Shown here: positions 38,316 through 48,976 of the stretch, piece after piece
How the letters are laid out: every line of letters starts with the position of its first letter
Numbering within the stretch: position 1 is the stretch's first letter
Assembly: GCF_017312365.1 (NCBI RefSeq)
Contig: NZ_BLJI01000015.1
Location: 1 to 64,000, forward strand
DNA: 64,000 nt
Direction: 5' to 3'
Origin: Chroococcus sp. FPU101
Lineage (GTDB): Bacteria; Cyanobacteriota; Cyanobacteriia; Cyanobacteriales; Microcystaceae
Program-made: the position numbers and the translations under genes
The notes under the pieces: generated by a model
What the model saw: only the letters and a program-made list of their open reading frames with translations
Told to the model about the DNA's origin: nothing
Databases searched by the model: none

Positions 38316-38774
38316 ATGTCTAAAAAATTACAAGTGGTCTTAAGTAAAAGTGTCAATAAACTGGGCAAAGATGGGGATCTAGTCGAAGTTGCGCCTGGTT
38401 ATGCTACTAATTATCTCATTCCTCAAGGAATCGCCAAATTAGCAAGCCCTGGGATTATTAAACAAGTCGAACAAAGAAAAGCCAAAGAACAACAACGAAT
38501 TTTAGCCGAACGTGAAGCGGCTGAAGCATTCCAAACCGCTTTACAAGCCGTTGGGCGTTTTGTTGTTCGTAAACAAGTTGGAGAAGGAGAATCAATTTTT
38601 GGTACAGTAACGGCTCAAGATGTCGTCGATGCAATTAAAGCCAGCACAGGTCAAGAAGTGGATCGTCGTGGGGTTACCCTTCCAGATGTTGGTAAAATTG
38701 GCTTTTACAAAGCACAAATTAAAATTCATCCAGAAGTTACCGCAGAAGTTGAAATTCAAGTGGCTTCACTGTAA
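38316..38774 (+). CDS. rplI: 50S ribosomal protein L9
   Basis: This 152-residue protein starts [38 protein letters not shown], the L9 signature. A long connecting helix and C-terminal domain ([33 protein letters not shown]) follow. GGAGAG before the start is a good ribosome-binding site. It is transcribed alone, 85 bases after gloB. Confidence 0.97.
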   Translation: MSKKLQVVLSKSVNKLGKDGDLVEVAPGYATNYLIPQGIAKLASPGIIKQVEQRKAKEQQRILAEREAAEAFQTALQAVGRFVVRKQVGEGESIFGTVTAQDVVDAIKASTGQEVDRRGVTLPDVGKIGFYKAQIKIHPEVTAEVEIQVASL

Positions 38775-38790
38775 ACAATCTTTGATACTG

Positions 38791-38810
38791 ACAGGGGAAA
38801 GTACCCCTGT
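38791..38810. terminator. Hairpin between convergent rplI and cysH
   Basis: ACAGGGG and CCCCTGT form a perfect 7-base stem around AAAGTA in the 42-base gap between convergent genes. No T-run follows on either strand, so termination efficiency is uncertain. Confidence 0.5.
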
Positions 38811-38816
38811 GTATCC

Positions 38817-39686
38817 CTACAAACTACTAGCATCAAGACTTTGAGCTTCTTCTGGGGTCAGAGGTAAGTGTAGTCCGCACTCTTGTTTAAGCCCGTTAAA
38901 ACGTGTATTGCGCTCATTTTCATCTTCTGCCATCAAAGGGCGACTAGAATGCCAGTCACCGACCGACACATAACCTAAATCAAAATAGGGATGATAGGGC
39001 AAGTCATGGGCAGTGAGATACTGATAAATATCTTTGGCATTCCACGATAGAATCGGATGTACCTTGTAGCGATCCCCTTGTTCTTCTACCCGTCGCAAAG
39101 TCTTGCGGTGGTTAGTTTGGTCACTCCGTAAGCCCGCTAACCATGCTGTCGCCCGTAATTCTTTTAAAGCCCGTTGCATTGGTTCGACCTTACGCATTTT
39201 ATCGTAAAGATTAAAAGAATCTACATCATTTTGATCCCACAATTTTCCGTAAAGGGCTTCCATACGGGCAGGACTCAGATTAGATTGATAAACTTTTAAA
39301 TTTAGATTCAGACGTTGTGTTAAATTTTCAGCAAAACGATAGGTATCCGCAGGTAAATAGCCCGTATCGATCCAAATCACAGGCAGAGCGGGAATAATTT
39401 GAGTGACTAAATGAAGCATGACGGCGGCTTGAATTCCGAAACTGGTACTCATCACTAAACCATCACCAAAAGTAGCCTCAGCCCAAGTCACCATCGAGTG
39501 AGCATCTGCATTTGATAATTCTTGGTTAACTAACTCTAAATCGAGTTGTGGTTTAGCGATTTCCACTGCGATTTTAGAAGAAGAGTTTGAATCGCTCGTA
39601 CCATTTTTTTGAAAAGTGTGACCTACCTGAGTCTGTCCTGATTCGGTCATCGTCAGGTTAGAATCAATAACTTTTAGCTGTTGCAT
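38817..39686 (-). CDS. cysH: Phosphoadenosine phosphosulfate reductase
   Basis: This protein has up to 289 residues. The core has [16 protein letters not shown] (nucleotide-binding loop), [31 protein letters not shown] and the C-terminal redox motif ECGLH ([10 protein letters not shown]). The extra CC pairs of APS reductases are absent, so PAPS is the expected substrate, with thioredoxin as donor. Residues 1-45 are a low-complexity extension not seen in typical homologs; an internal ATG at codon 13 is an alternative start. It acts in assimilatory sulfate reduction. Confidence 0.93.
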   Translation of the reverse strand: MQQLKVIDSNLTMTESGQTQVGHTFQKNGTSDSNSSSKIAVEIAKPQLDLELVNQELSNADAHSMVTWAEATFGDGLVMSTSFGIQAAVMLHLVTQIIPALPVIWIDTGYLPADTYRFAENLTQRLNLNLKVYQSNLSPARMEALYGKLWDQNDVDSFNLYDKMRKVEPMQRALKELRATAWLAGLRSDQTNHRKTLRRVEEQGDRYKVHPILSWNAKDIYQYLTAHDLPYHPYFDLGYVSVGDWHSSRPLMAEDENERNTRFNGLKQECGLHLPLTPEEAQSLDASSL

Positions 39687-39818
39687 TTGTGACAGTATGT
39701 ACCTTTACACTCAACGAACTGAATATTTTTGAGGGAGGCTGAATCTATTCGAGAGATAGAATTCTTCATCCTATTCTACCGTAGTTGGTTCTTTCACAAA
39801 AACGATTTAAGTTACGGT

Positions 39819-41489
39819 TTAGTAACCATGTTCAGACCGATATTTTTTAAGTTCTGTTTTTAGTTCCTCAGACGAAGCCTCTGTAATCACATAGAATTTA
39901 AAAGGTTGATCTTGACTCAAATAAGCCGAGTAAGAGGCTCTCAGAAAGGGACGGTAATCCTCATTGTTCGCAATATACACCTCAAAAAAAGCGACCATCG
40001 TCGAATCTCCATAGGCTGAAATCAGATTCGGTGAGGGCAGTAAAATATTACTCGAATCAATTAATGTGGTCAAACCTGCATCTAAAGCTGAAAAATCTAC
40101 GTGTGCTTGTCCTTGCATCATTCCCAAATATTTATTTTCAGTAGTTAACCAGGGAAATGACCTTGCTTGCTCAAATACAAAAGGTGTTGCGGGATCATAG
40201 CTACCTGCACCAATCCAAACGGGAATTTGGATCTTAGCGAGACCTTTAGGCCCGAAAAGACTACTATTGACAGGATTGGCGGCGAGAACGGCTTGCACAC
40301 GCGGATCACGGAAATTGTATTCTTGACGGGGTAATTTGAGAGCGCGACATTGTAACAATAAAGACAGATTAAAATACTGATTGTCATCGTTACAAGCATC
40401 TTCAAGATAATCAAAATCAATGGTTGCACCTGCTAAGGCAAGAGCCGTATAACCGCCAAAGGAATGACCCATTACACCAACGGATTTTAAATTCAAACGT
40501 CCGTTAAACTCAGACGGGTTGCGGCGTTCAAGTTCATCAATGATAAAACTAATATCTAAAGGACGATCAATAAATTCGTTGCGGTTGAAAACTTGGTTGG
40601 AATAACCGTCTAATAAATTTTTCACCTGGTTAAAATCACTGCCTGGATGCTGTGGTGCTGCGACAAAATAGCCATATGAAGCTAAATGAGATAATTGTTT
40701 CTCAAAATCTTCTGGACGCGAGGCTAGTCCATGTGAAAAAATCATAACGGGTGTTTGACCACTGCGCCAACGTCGGGGTTTATAGACATCCATATAAAAG
40801 GTGCGTTGACGTTTTGGATCGGTTAATGTCCAACGTTCTTTAATTACGTCATAAGTCCCCGCTTGCCGTAAATCCGTCATTGACGCATAGTTGACGAGCG
40901 GGTTTTTTGCGGCTTCTTCGGCTGATAATTGAGCTAAATTTTGACTAAAAGATTCTGTTGCTTGGACAACAAGATTAATCATTCGAGATAATTTCAAAAC
41001 GTCATTGACATTAATCTCAACGTTAGTCGGCAGTTTCTGTAAAAAGTTTAATAACGTCAATCCTTGAGGATCAAGGGATGCTTGAATAATGGCTCCTCGC
41101 AACGCTAATTTTCCATTAATCCCGCCTTGAATCTTGATATATTCACCAAAAAATGTTAGAATCTCTTCTCCAGTTTCAGTATTAAAAAAACGAGATATTT
41201 GTAGAGGATTGATATTTGCTTTTTCAACTAAAGCTCTGCGAAATTCGGCTTGTTGGCTTGGTGTAGTGCCTTTGAGATAAGTTCTTAAATTTGCGTCGAT
41301 CGTACCATTAAGAGCAAAAGCTTCTAGGGAAGACGTTTTAAGCTGTAGTTGTACAGGGCCATAATTAATTAAAATTACTTCTGCTGCTTCGAGGGGAACA
41401 GAGGTTAGAACAGATATGATACCAAAAATAAGCGATGCCGCAGGTACGCGAAGCGCACGCAAAACGCGACGAAATCCTAAACTTTCCAA
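39819..41489 (-). CDS. Exported DUF1400-alpha/beta hydrolase (paralog 1)
   Basis: This 556-residue protein has a signal peptide region ending near residue 35 and a DUF1400 domain (about 35-160, VILINYGPVQLQLKTSSLEAFALNG...). It also has a dienelactone-hydrolase/PAF-acetylhydrolase-like catalytic domain with VMIFSHGLASRPEDFEKQL, serine in VGVMGHSFGGYTAL and histidine in GQAHVDFSALD. It is periplasmic by inference; the substrate is unknown, perhaps esters. A second paralog is at 54841. The first residues FRRVLRALRVPAA have no counterpart in the paralog and are encoded by a GC-rich stretch that looks like a dispersed cyanobacterial repeat. Confidence 0.85.
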   Translation of the reverse strand: MESLGFRRVLRALRVPAASLIFGIISVLTSVPLEAAEVILINYGPVQLQLKTSSLEAFALNGTIDANLRTYLKGTTPSQQAEFRRALVEKANINPLQISRFFNTETGEEILTFFGEYIKIQGGINGKLALRGAIIQASLDPQGLTLLNFLQKLPTNVEINVNDVLKLSRMINLVVQATESFSQNLAQLSAEEAAKNPLVNYASMTDLRQAGTYDVIKERWTLTDPKRQRTFYMDVYKPRRWRSGQTPVMIFSHGLASRPEDFEKQLSHLASYGYFVAAPQHPGSDFNQVKNLLDGYSNQVFNRNEFIDRPLDISFIIDELERRNPSEFNGRLNLKSVGVMGHSFGGYTALALAGATIDFDYLEDACNDDNQYFNLSLLLQCRALKLPRQEYNFRDPRVQAVLAANPVNSSLFGPKGLAKIQIPVWIGAGSYDPATPFVFEQARSFPWLTTENKYLGMMQGQAHVDFSALDAGLTTLIDSSNILLPSPNLISAYGDSTMVAFFEVYIANNEDYRPFLRASYSAYLSQDQPFKFYVITEASSEELKTELKKYRSEHGY

Positions 41490-41609
41490 AGCTTTCTCCT
41501 AGTAATCACAGATTAGAGTCAAAATCTAGCTTATTTAGGGTTAACAATCAGCATTTTAATATAAGTATTGATCTTAACATTTCCATTTTAGCCTTCTTCA
41601 AGAAGTGAA

Positions 41610-42503
41610 ATGTTTAAGCAACCCTTGCTGATTTATCCTAGATCACGGATGCTATTAACGGAATTAATCAAAGGTAAGAACGTGGATATTCGATTATTAG
41701 CATTAGATTTAGATGGTACGATCGTTGGACATAATAACCAAATCAGTCCAAGAGTTCAAGAAGCGATAACAGCAGCACAAAGCAAAGGAATACAGGTGGC
41801 AGTGGCTACGGGAAGAATGTATACTTCAGCCCGTAAATATCATCAAACGATCGTTTCTGCTCTACCGCTTATTGCTTACAATGGAGCCTTAATTCAAGAT
41901 CCGTTGACCGAAAAAATACTTTATCATCTTCCCGTTCCCTTAGATACAGCCCTAGATTTAATCAATGAATTAGAAAAACCGCAATGGCGATCTAAAGTTA
42001 ATATTCATCTCTATCTTAATGATCAACTGTATGTTAGCCAAATCACCGAGGAAACAGAACGCTATGCAGCTAGATCGAATGTACCAGTGAATGCAGTGGG
42101 CAATCTAGAAACTTTCTTAAAAAATAACGCAGAGCCGACTAAAATTCTAGCGGTGGGAACTTCTCCTAAAGTGATCAAGCAACTGATGAGTACTTTACAA
42201 GGATATTTTACGAGCGATCAACTCTATCTGACTCAGTCTACTCCAGTCTTTTTTGAAGCGACTCATCACAACGCAAATAAAGGAACGGGTGTTTGTTATC
42301 TTGCTGAACAAATCTTAGGTTTAACCGCAGAACAGGTAATGACGATCGGTGATAATTATAATGATGTTTCGATGTTGTCCTATGCTGGTTTTAGTGTAGC
42401 GATGGGGAATGCACCAGAGCAAGTTAAAGAAGTTGCCCAATGGGTTGCCCCTACTATTGAATTAGAGGGTGTAGCAGTCGCCATCGAAAAATTTTTACTT
42501 TGA
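41610..42503 (+). CDS. Cof-type HAD-IIB phosphatase
   Basis: This protein has up to 297 residues. HAD motif I is LLALDLDGTI, motif II AVATGRM and motif IV TIGDNYNDVSML, with a Cof-type cap between. These cytoplasmic enzymes dephosphorylate sugar phosphates or other small phosphates; the substrate is unknown. The annotated start gives 24 residues before the domain that have no family support. A GTG at 41682, with AAGGT before it, giving VDIRLLALDLDGT, is the more likely start. Confidence 0.85.
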   Translation: MFKQPLLIYPRSRMLLTELIKGKNVDIRLLALDLDGTIVGHNNQISPRVQEAITAAQSKGIQVAVATGRMYTSARKYHQTIVSALPLIAYNGALIQDPLTEKILYHLPVPLDTALDLINELEKPQWRSKVNIHLYLNDQLYVSQITEETERYAARSNVPVNAVGNLETFLKNNAEPTKILAVGTSPKVIKQLMSTLQGYFTSDQLYLTQSTPVFFEATHHNANKGTGVCYLAEQILGLTAEQVMTIGDNYNDVSMLSYAGFSVAMGNAPEQVKEVAQWVAPTIELEGVAVAIEKFLL

Positions 42504-42573
42504 ACTTTTTTTAATCCTTTCCTAGGTTGCTCATATAATAAATGGGAAACTCAACATTAACCTTGTAGTCTTT

Positions 42574-43026
42574 ATGACAAAATTTTTAGCCCATCGCTGG
42601 TTAACTTCGTTTTTACTAGGATTTATTTCATTTATTGTTGGATCTCAAACACTACCGACACAAGCAGAATCATTATATAGTCCAATTCCTCTAACTTCAG
42701 TTAATGAAATCTCTGACACGCTTTCTGATAAAGATATTCCAACTGGTGAAGGTGGGTTTGCTAGAGACTATGCCCTAGAACTTAATGAAGGCGATCAAGT
42801 TGCGATTGATTTAATTTCCGATGATTTTGATGCGATCGTTGTTTTACTCTCTGATGATGGCACAACCGTCGCTGAAAATGATGATGGCCCAGATGGTAGT
42901 ACAAATTCACTACTTTTTTCACGGATTACAGAATCAGGTAAATATATTATTCGCGTTCGAGCTTTTGGCGAAACAGGTAGCGGAAAATTTGTCCTCAAAG
43001 TGTCTCGTCTTCGCCCCACTAAATAA
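42574..43026 (+). CDS. Secreted PPC-domain protein
   Basis: This 150-residue protein has a signal peptide (LTSFLLGFISFIVGSQTLPTQA, cleavage about residue 31). A single bacterial pre-peptidase C-terminal (PPC) domain follows: ARDYALELNEGDQVAIDLIS, DDFDAIVVLLSDDGTTVAEN and SGKYIIRVRAF. PPC domains are usually appended to secreted proteases; here one stands alone, so it may be a small extracellular binding protein. It is convergent with cobS. Confidence 0.82.
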   Translation: MTKFLAHRWLTSFLLGFISFIVGSQTLPTQAESLYSPIPLTSVNEISDTLSDKDIPTGEGGFARDYALELNEGDQVAIDLISDDFDAIVVLLSDDGTTVAENDDGPDGSTNSLLFSRITESGKYIIRVRAFGETGSGKFVLKVSRLRPTK

Positions 43027-43037
43027 AAATTGATCAA

Positions 43038-43865
43038 TCAAAAAAATCTAGTTAGACAACAAAGATAAATCACTTCTGTCCATTCCACAACTGCCCCATA
43101 AGTATCGCCTGTGTGTCCCCCTAATTGACCATTAAACCAAAATCCAGTCAGATAAGAAATGGTCAAACCTAAAACGATGATCAATAAATTGACAGTCCAT
43201 TGCGTCGGATGAAAAAATTGATAACTGATAGTAAGTCCGAGTAGTGGCAATAGTCCCAACCAAACATCTTGAGGTAAACGGATATTTTGTTTATGAAACG
43301 CCCCTTTTCCAGTCGGTTTGAGATAGGGATAAATAGCGATCGCTATAAGCTGTCCCCAACGTCCCCACCCCGCAGCAAACATCAAGACTAAATACCGATC
43401 CGATGTTAGATCACTAACCGCCAAAGTTTTCAGTAATAAAACGATCACCCCAGCCATCACCCCAAAAGCCCCGCTATGACTATCCTGCATGACTTCTAAA
43501 CGACGTTTTGGCTCGGTTACGGCTAACCCGTCTGCTGTATCCATCACCCCATCCAAATGTAAGCCACCAGTGAGATAAAGCCAAATTGCGACCATTAAAC
43601 CACTGCGAGTTAGATTCGGCCAGCCTAACTGAGCTAAAATAATATCTAGAATTCCTAAAAAACTACCTAAAAGGATTCCTATCCAACTACTCCAACGAGC
43701 AATTCTAAAATAATTAGGATGCCAAGTCGTCGGTAACCAGATAATCGGAATTGGTATTATAGTATAAAAAGATACAGCACCTAAAAAAGATTGGATCTGT
43801 TCTTTGATGAATATTTTTGCTCTAGGCACATTAATCAGTGAAAATTTAAGGAAGAATTCAAACAA
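43038..43865 (-). CDS. cobS: Adenosylcobinamide-GDP ribazoletransferase (cobalamin synthase)
   Basis: This 275-residue membrane protein shows FYTIIPIP near the start, GGLHLDGVMDTADGL (acidic metal-binding motif), RRLEVMQDSHSGAFGVMAG and GGHTGDTYGAVVEWTE, all CobS hallmarks. It joins adenosylcobinamide-GDP with ribazole phosphate in the membrane to finish cobalamin (in cyanobacteria, pseudocobalamin). About 25 extra N-terminal residues suggest a later non-ATG start is possible. I see no cobalamin riboswitch upstream. Confidence 0.95.
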   Translation of the reverse strand: MFEFFLKFSLINVPRAKIFIKEQIQSFLGAVSFYTIIPIPIIWLPTTWHPNYFRIARWSSWIGILLGSFLGILDIILAQLGWPNLTRSGLMVAIWLYLTGGLHLDGVMDTADGLAVTEPKRRLEVMQDSHSGAFGVMAGVIVLLLKTLAVSDLTSDRYLVLMFAAGWGRWGQLIAIAIYPYLKPTGKGAFHKQNIRLPQDVWLGLLPLLGLTISYQFFHPTQWTVNLLIIVLGLTISYLTGFWFNGQLGGHTGDTYGAVVEWTEVIYLCCLTRFF

Positions 43866-43971
43866 TTTGCGTTAATATTGTATCGTAGCCTACTCAGCAC
43901 AGAAATCAAATATGTAGCAGGTTTCTCACAGATTTTAAGCATTATATTAAATTTTTAATAGGTAATTTCTC

Positions 43972-44430
43972 ATGAATTACGACAACTCATCTCATTCGTT
44001 CCCCGCTCCTTGTATTATCGATTTTGGCACAATAATTAATAAAGACGATATCCGACGGTTGCTCAATGATTTAGGACGTGTTAGATACATACACACCCTA
44101 GAGGGAAAAATACAAAGTGAAGGGGAAGGATGGATAGTAGAAGTTTTTACAGATCCTCAACAAGCAACCATTGTTGCTAATCATACTTTATATTTAAACG
44201 TTCAAAGTTTTGATTATTTAACATTACACCAATCCCCTGAAAACAATACCTATTTTGATTTAGTGCAAGATAATCGCCAATTACGATTAATTCCCCTCAG
44301 TAGTCCTCTAGAAGAACAAGAAAACAGGCGAACAATCGATGTAGATACGCTAGAAGTTATGATGAATCAAGTATTATCCGCTAAATGGGATGTTCAAATT
44401 GATGATGACGATGAGGATATTCCTTTTTAA
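43972..44430 (+). CDS. Conserved cyanobacterial hypothetical protein upstream of tgt
   Basis: This 152-residue soluble protein is not a family I can name. It is mixed alpha/beta in its middle (DIRRLLNDLGRVRYIHTLEGKIQSEGEGWIVEVFTDPQQATIVANHTLYLNV) and ends in an acidic tail (DVQIDDDDEDIPF). No motifs for catalysis are visible. It ends 3 bases before tgt on the same strand, so the two are probably translated together; a link to tRNA modification or psbK regulation is conceivable but unsupported. Confidence 0.75.
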   Translation: MNYDNSSHSFPAPCIIDFGTIINKDDIRRLLNDLGRVRYIHTLEGKIQSEGEGWIVEVFTDPQQATIVANHTLYLNVQSFDYLTLHQSPENNTYFDLVQDNRQLRLIPLSSPLEEQENRRTIDVDTLEVMMNQVLSAKWDVQIDDDDEDIPF

Positions 44431-45552
<1,122 letters not shown>

Positions 45553-45603
45553 TACAATTTGAGTCATCTTTAAAAAACAAGTCTTGGATAGGTAGATAGA
45601 TCA

Positions 45604-45741
45604 ATGGATGCGGCACTCTTGTTAGCAAAATTACCCGAAGCGTACCAAATTTTCGATCCGTTAGTGGATGTTTTACCTCTGATTCCCTTATTTTTCTTAT
45701 TACTTGCTTTCGTATGGCAAGCGGCTGTAGGTTTTAGATAA
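45604..45741 (+). CDS. psbK: Photosystem II protein K
   Basis: This 45-residue precursor reads [19 protein letters not shown], then [20 protein letters not shown] and AVGFR. It matches PsbK, with the KLPEAY start of the mature protein after a short removed leader and a single membrane helix. PsbK lies next to CP43 and helps stabilise photosystem II and plastoquinone binding. It follows tgt by 51 bases and is closed by a strong terminator. Confidence 0.97.
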   Translation: MDAALLLAKLPEAYQIFDPLVDVLPLIPLFFLLLAFVWQAAVGFR

Positions 45742-45766
45742 TTTGTCTAAAAAATATAAAAAAAGT

Positions 45767-45800
45767 AAAGGGCATCTTGATTAGATGTCCTTTTGTTTTT
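45767..45800 (+). terminator. Rho-independent terminator after psbK
   Basis: AAAGGGCATCT (45767-45777) pairs with AGATGTCCTTT (45783-45793), 11 base pairs with one G-U, followed by TGTTTTTCTT. It closes the tgt-psbK unit and faces the convergent amide-hydrolase gene. Confidence 0.9.
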
Positions 45801-45817
45801 CTTAATTTTGAATAATT

Positions 45818-46885
45818 TTACTTGACTTCAGCACGAAGAAATTTAAAAGGTTCGGCGGGCTTAAACTGATCTGCCACATTGCCAGCTAAAATAACACCAT
45901 TCGTTAAAGTTAGCTTTTTCGTCAGACTTCCTTCAGCAAAATCAAGATCAGAAAGATTTACCCAAAATACATTAGGACTACGAGTCGATTCAAAAAAATA
46001 ACGTTTGTTCTTTTGATCTGATACGGTACGCCACACCGTCGAGGAAATTTCAGGCCGATCAGGTGTAGAGATGCCTAACGGAACTGATACACTGCGGATC
46101 ACACTAAAAGCGGCTGCAACTGCTTCATTGATATCCGATGTTTTTGGGATTGCATTAATATAAAATGAAGCTCGGACAAAGCGATCGGCCGCTCGATTAG
46201 TCCCTGGTAACATGGTCAATCCGCCAATCTGTTTCCAATAATCAGTGAGGGCAAGTTGTTGCTCATATACTGGAGAATTGGTCATCACCTGATAGTCTCG
46301 ACTATGGTGAATCACCAGTTTTCCACCTATATATTCAAAGATAGCAGAGTCGCCAGTCGCGTCAGAAATCGACAAATGTACCGTCCCTGGTTTGCCGTCT
46401 GGGGACATCGATGGAACAACATAAAATGGCTCTTTCCGTAAAGTGTCTACTGCTTCTGCGACAGTAGCAAAGTTATCTAAAACGTACTGTGTCCATATCG
46501 ATACAGCTAGAGGTTTTCGGGGATCATTGGGGGTAGGTTTAACATATTCGGATTCAGAAAGATAATTTAGATTAGCAACTAAACCCTTCTCATTCATGCC
46601 ATCGGCTGTACCCGCATCGAATCCTGCTGCAATCACGCTACCATATTTAGAAGTCCATTGAATCGATTTGGGGCCTGCTGCACCATCACGCTTGACTCCA
46701 CGTGGAAAAGCCCAGAGATTTGTCCCAAGGTCGTTATACCAGTCCATGCTACGTACGGTAATAACCGTATTTTCTGGCCCTAAATAAACCGCCCGCGTAC
46801 AAGCTTGTAGTTTTGTGTGGGGAATCATCCCAACCAATAATGTAGACAGCGCAATACTTAATACTTTATTAATTGTAGTTTTCAT
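45818..46885 (-). CDS. Exported linear-amide C-N hydrolase (penicillin V acylase/bile-salt hydrolase family)
   Basis: This 355-residue Ntn hydrolase has a signal peptide that ends so that Cys29 (LQACTRAVY) becomes the N-terminal nucleophile. R and D residues of the family follow in ITVRSMDWYNDLGTNLWAFPRG, with MNEKGLVANLNYLSE and the asparagine in VMTNSPVYEQQLA. Relatives cleave penicillin V, conjugated bile acids or, in Gram-negatives, acyl-homoserine lactones. In a cyanobacterium quorum-signal or peptide-amide hydrolysis in the periplasm is plausible, but the substrate is unproven. It stands alone. Confidence 0.88.
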   Translation of the reverse strand: MKTTINKVLSIALSTLLVGMIPHTKLQACTRAVYLGPENTVITVRSMDWYNDLGTNLWAFPRGVKRDGAAGPKSIQWTSKYGSVIAAGFDAGTADGMNEKGLVANLNYLSESEYVKPTPNDPRKPLAVSIWTQYVLDNFATVAEAVDTLRKEPFYVVPSMSPDGKPGTVHLSISDATGDSAIFEYIGGKLVIHHSRDYQVMTNSPVYEQQLALTDYWKQIGGLTMLPGTNRAADRFVRASFYINAIPKTSDINEAVAAAFSVIRSVSVPLGISTPDRPEISSTVWRTVSDQKNKRYFFESTRSPNVFWVNLSDLDFAEGSLTKKLTLTNGVILAGNVADQFKPAEPFKFLRAEVK

Positions 46886-47090
46886 GATTGGTTAATTTTG
46901 GATTATGAATGCTCATGTGCCAGATGAGCCGCACAACTTAATTATTAAATGCAGAAATTTATTAATATGTTACTCACTAATAAGAAGGATCAAATATTAA
47001 TTTATTTTTAAAAATTACATTAAGTTTATTGAAGTAAATGTAAGTTTTTTGATTTACTTTTTTCACAGATTAATTTCATCTATTGGAAAT

Positions 47091-47747
47091 TTATGAATAC
47101 AAATGTTCGATCTGTTTAGCCAGATAAAGACGTTTGGGTTGTTTAAACAGCCAACTGATTAGGCCATGCTCTACTTTTTGCAGTTGATAACCATGACTAA
47201 AATAAAGTTGCTGTGCAGCTAAATTATCTTCGAGAACGTGTAGCGATAATTCGTCAAACCCCCATTCAAGGGCAATGCGATCGCATTTTATTAATAATTG
47301 TCGTGCAACTCCTTGACCACGATATTCAGGTAACACCGCCAAATTAGAAATATAGGGAATTTGTTTAGACATGATTTGATGTCGTAAACCTAGTTCAACC
47401 GTTCCCACAAGGGTTTCTGATTTTGTGCCATGATTAGAGGGGTTGGAAAAAGCAACTATACAACGGTAGTTTGGTTTAGTAGAACGTAAACGTCCTCTGA
47501 TATCCTCAGTCATCCCCAATTTAAATAAGGGTTGTAGTCCTAGTACGGTTGTTTGAGGTGGATAAAAACTACGAGATAGAACCTCAACTAACCCCTTAAG
47601 ATCCTTGGGTTGAGCCGATCGAATATTGAGTGATAAAATTACTGGTACTTGCTCCTTCTTATCTAATTGGCAAGATTTAGACACAGGTTTTACACTGGGA
47701 TTAAAAATTTGTTTTAATAAAGGACACGAAAAGAGTTTATAAAGCAA
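47091..47747 (-). CDS. GNAT-family N-acetyltransferase
   Basis: This 218-residue protein has a GNAT domain from about residue 38 (LNIRSAQPKDLKGLVEVLSRSF). The acetyl-CoA loop is AVLPEYRGQGVARQLLIKCDRIA, and the motif B helix is HVLEDNLAAQQLYFSHGYQ. The first 35 residues are a non-conserved Cys/Lys-rich leader. Similar proteins occur in cyanobacteria and chloroplasts (GNAT acetyltransferases acting on N-termini or lysines); the substrate is unknown. Confidence 0.85.
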   Translation of the reverse strand: MLYKLFSCPLLKQIFNPSVKPVSKSCQLDKKEQVPVILSLNIRSAQPKDLKGLVEVLSRSFYPPQTTVLGLQPLFKLGMTEDIRGRLRSTKPNYRCIVAFSNPSNHGTKSETLVGTVELGLRHQIMSKQIPYISNLAVLPEYRGQGVARQLLIKCDRIALEWGFDELSLHVLEDNLAAQQLYFSHGYQLQKVEHGLISWLFKQPKRLYLAKQIEHLYS

Positions 47748-47839
47748 GAAAATAACCTAAATGATTGATAGTTGTATCTAATTATCTGCTTTATATTATA
47801 AACCTCTGATCATACCCTGTTCTGTCCAAGCTATCAGTC

Positions 47840-48898
47840 TTAAATCGTTGTGCCTCGATAGGTTAAGCCACTGCGTTTCATCGAAAATCGTCGAGCAAAT
47901 TGAGGAAGATCCCCCTGATGTCCGAGCAAAATGACTGTATCCCCTTCTTGCAAGATAAATGAATGTGAGGGATGAATTAAAATTGTTCCATCAAGTTGAC
48001 GAAGTGCGACGACGACAAAAGCTCCTTTTCCTCCTGTTTCCATTTCACTAATCGGTTGGTTGACAAAAGGTGAATTAGATGTGATTGAAAGTTCTTCAAG
48101 TTTGAGATCAATTTGCGCGAGTAATTCATTAAGATTCCGTCTACCTTCATCTTCTTCAAGAAAATCAATAGCCGCAGGATGGGTAATCATTTGAGCCATC
48201 CGTTCGGCCCCGATCGTCGCTGGTAAAATAACTTGATTAGCCCCCGCTAACTTCAGTTTTTTTTCAGTAGAGGGTAACTCCCCTCTAGCAATAATCATTA
48301 AATTAGAATTCAATTCCCTAGCGGTTAAGGTAATAAAGACATTTAGAGCATCATCAGGAAGAACGGTCGCTAAATATTTCGCTTTTTGGATTCCTGCTGT
48401 ATATAGACTATTTTCATCGGCGGCATTGCCTTCTACAATTAAATAGCCTTTTTCTTGAGCTTGTATAATTCTTTCAGAGTTGTTATCAATAATAACAAAC
48501 GTGGCTTGTGATTCTTGTAGCCTTCGGGCTAAAATCTGTCCTAAACGACCATAACCACAGATAATCACGTGATCTTGTAGCGATTCTATTTCTCGATTCA
48601 TGCGTCTTGATGCTAACATTTGATTGATTTGACCCTCGGTGATCATTTGAAAAAATCCACCGACTGCATAAACGGCTGAAGTTGTACCACAAATAATCAC
48701 CAGTATAGTTAAGATCCTAAGTCCTGGTGTATTAATCGGTCTAATTTCTCCAAAGCCAACGCCAAAAACCGTAATAATGACTTGATAAAACGAATCCAAA
48801 AAATTCCAGCCGTACAACATATATCCTATTGTCGCGCCAACAACAGTAGCGAGAAAAAACAGAATACCTAATAAAGTACGCTGGAGCGAACTTAGCAC
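47840..48898 (-). CDS. Two-helix potassium channel with RCK domains and atypical filter
   Basis: This 352-residue protein has two membrane helices (about 8-30 and 60-85) around a pore loop, VIITVFGVGFGEIRP, then an RCK-N Rossmann domain (HVIICGYGRLGQILARRL, GXGXXG) and RCK-C (TGGKGAFVVVALRQLDG). The architecture is MthK/Kch-like. The filter reads GVGFGE where most K+ channels have TVGYGD. Ligand control is by nucleotide or Ca2+ on the RCK ring. It is probably a plasma- or thylakoid-membrane channel; whether it is strictly K+-selective is open. Confidence 0.85.
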   Translation of the reverse strand: MLSSLQRTLLGILFFLATVVGATIGYMLYGWNFLDSFYQVIITVFGVGFGEIRPINTPGLRILTILVIICGTTSAVYAVGGFFQMITEGQINQMLASRRMNREIESLQDHVIICGYGRLGQILARRLQESQATFVIIDNNSERIIQAQEKGYLIVEGNAADENSLYTAGIQKAKYLATVLPDDALNVFITLTARELNSNLMIIARGELPSTEKKLKLAGANQVILPATIGAERMAQMITHPAAIDFLEEDEGRRNLNELLAQIDLKLEELSITSNSPFVNQPISEMETGGKGAFVVVALRQLDGTILIHPSHSFILQEGDTVILLGHQGDLPQFARRFSMKRSGLTYRGTTI

Positions 48899-48976
48899 CT
48901 TTAGCCCTCCAGAGCGAAAAGATCAAATCTATCTCATGATAGTTGTTGATTAAGTTTAAGGGAGTATAGAGGAATG

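Noticed and set aside
43866-43971. Cobalamin riboswitch upstream of cobS
   Set aside because: None of the conserved B12-box or core sequences is present in this 106-base gap.
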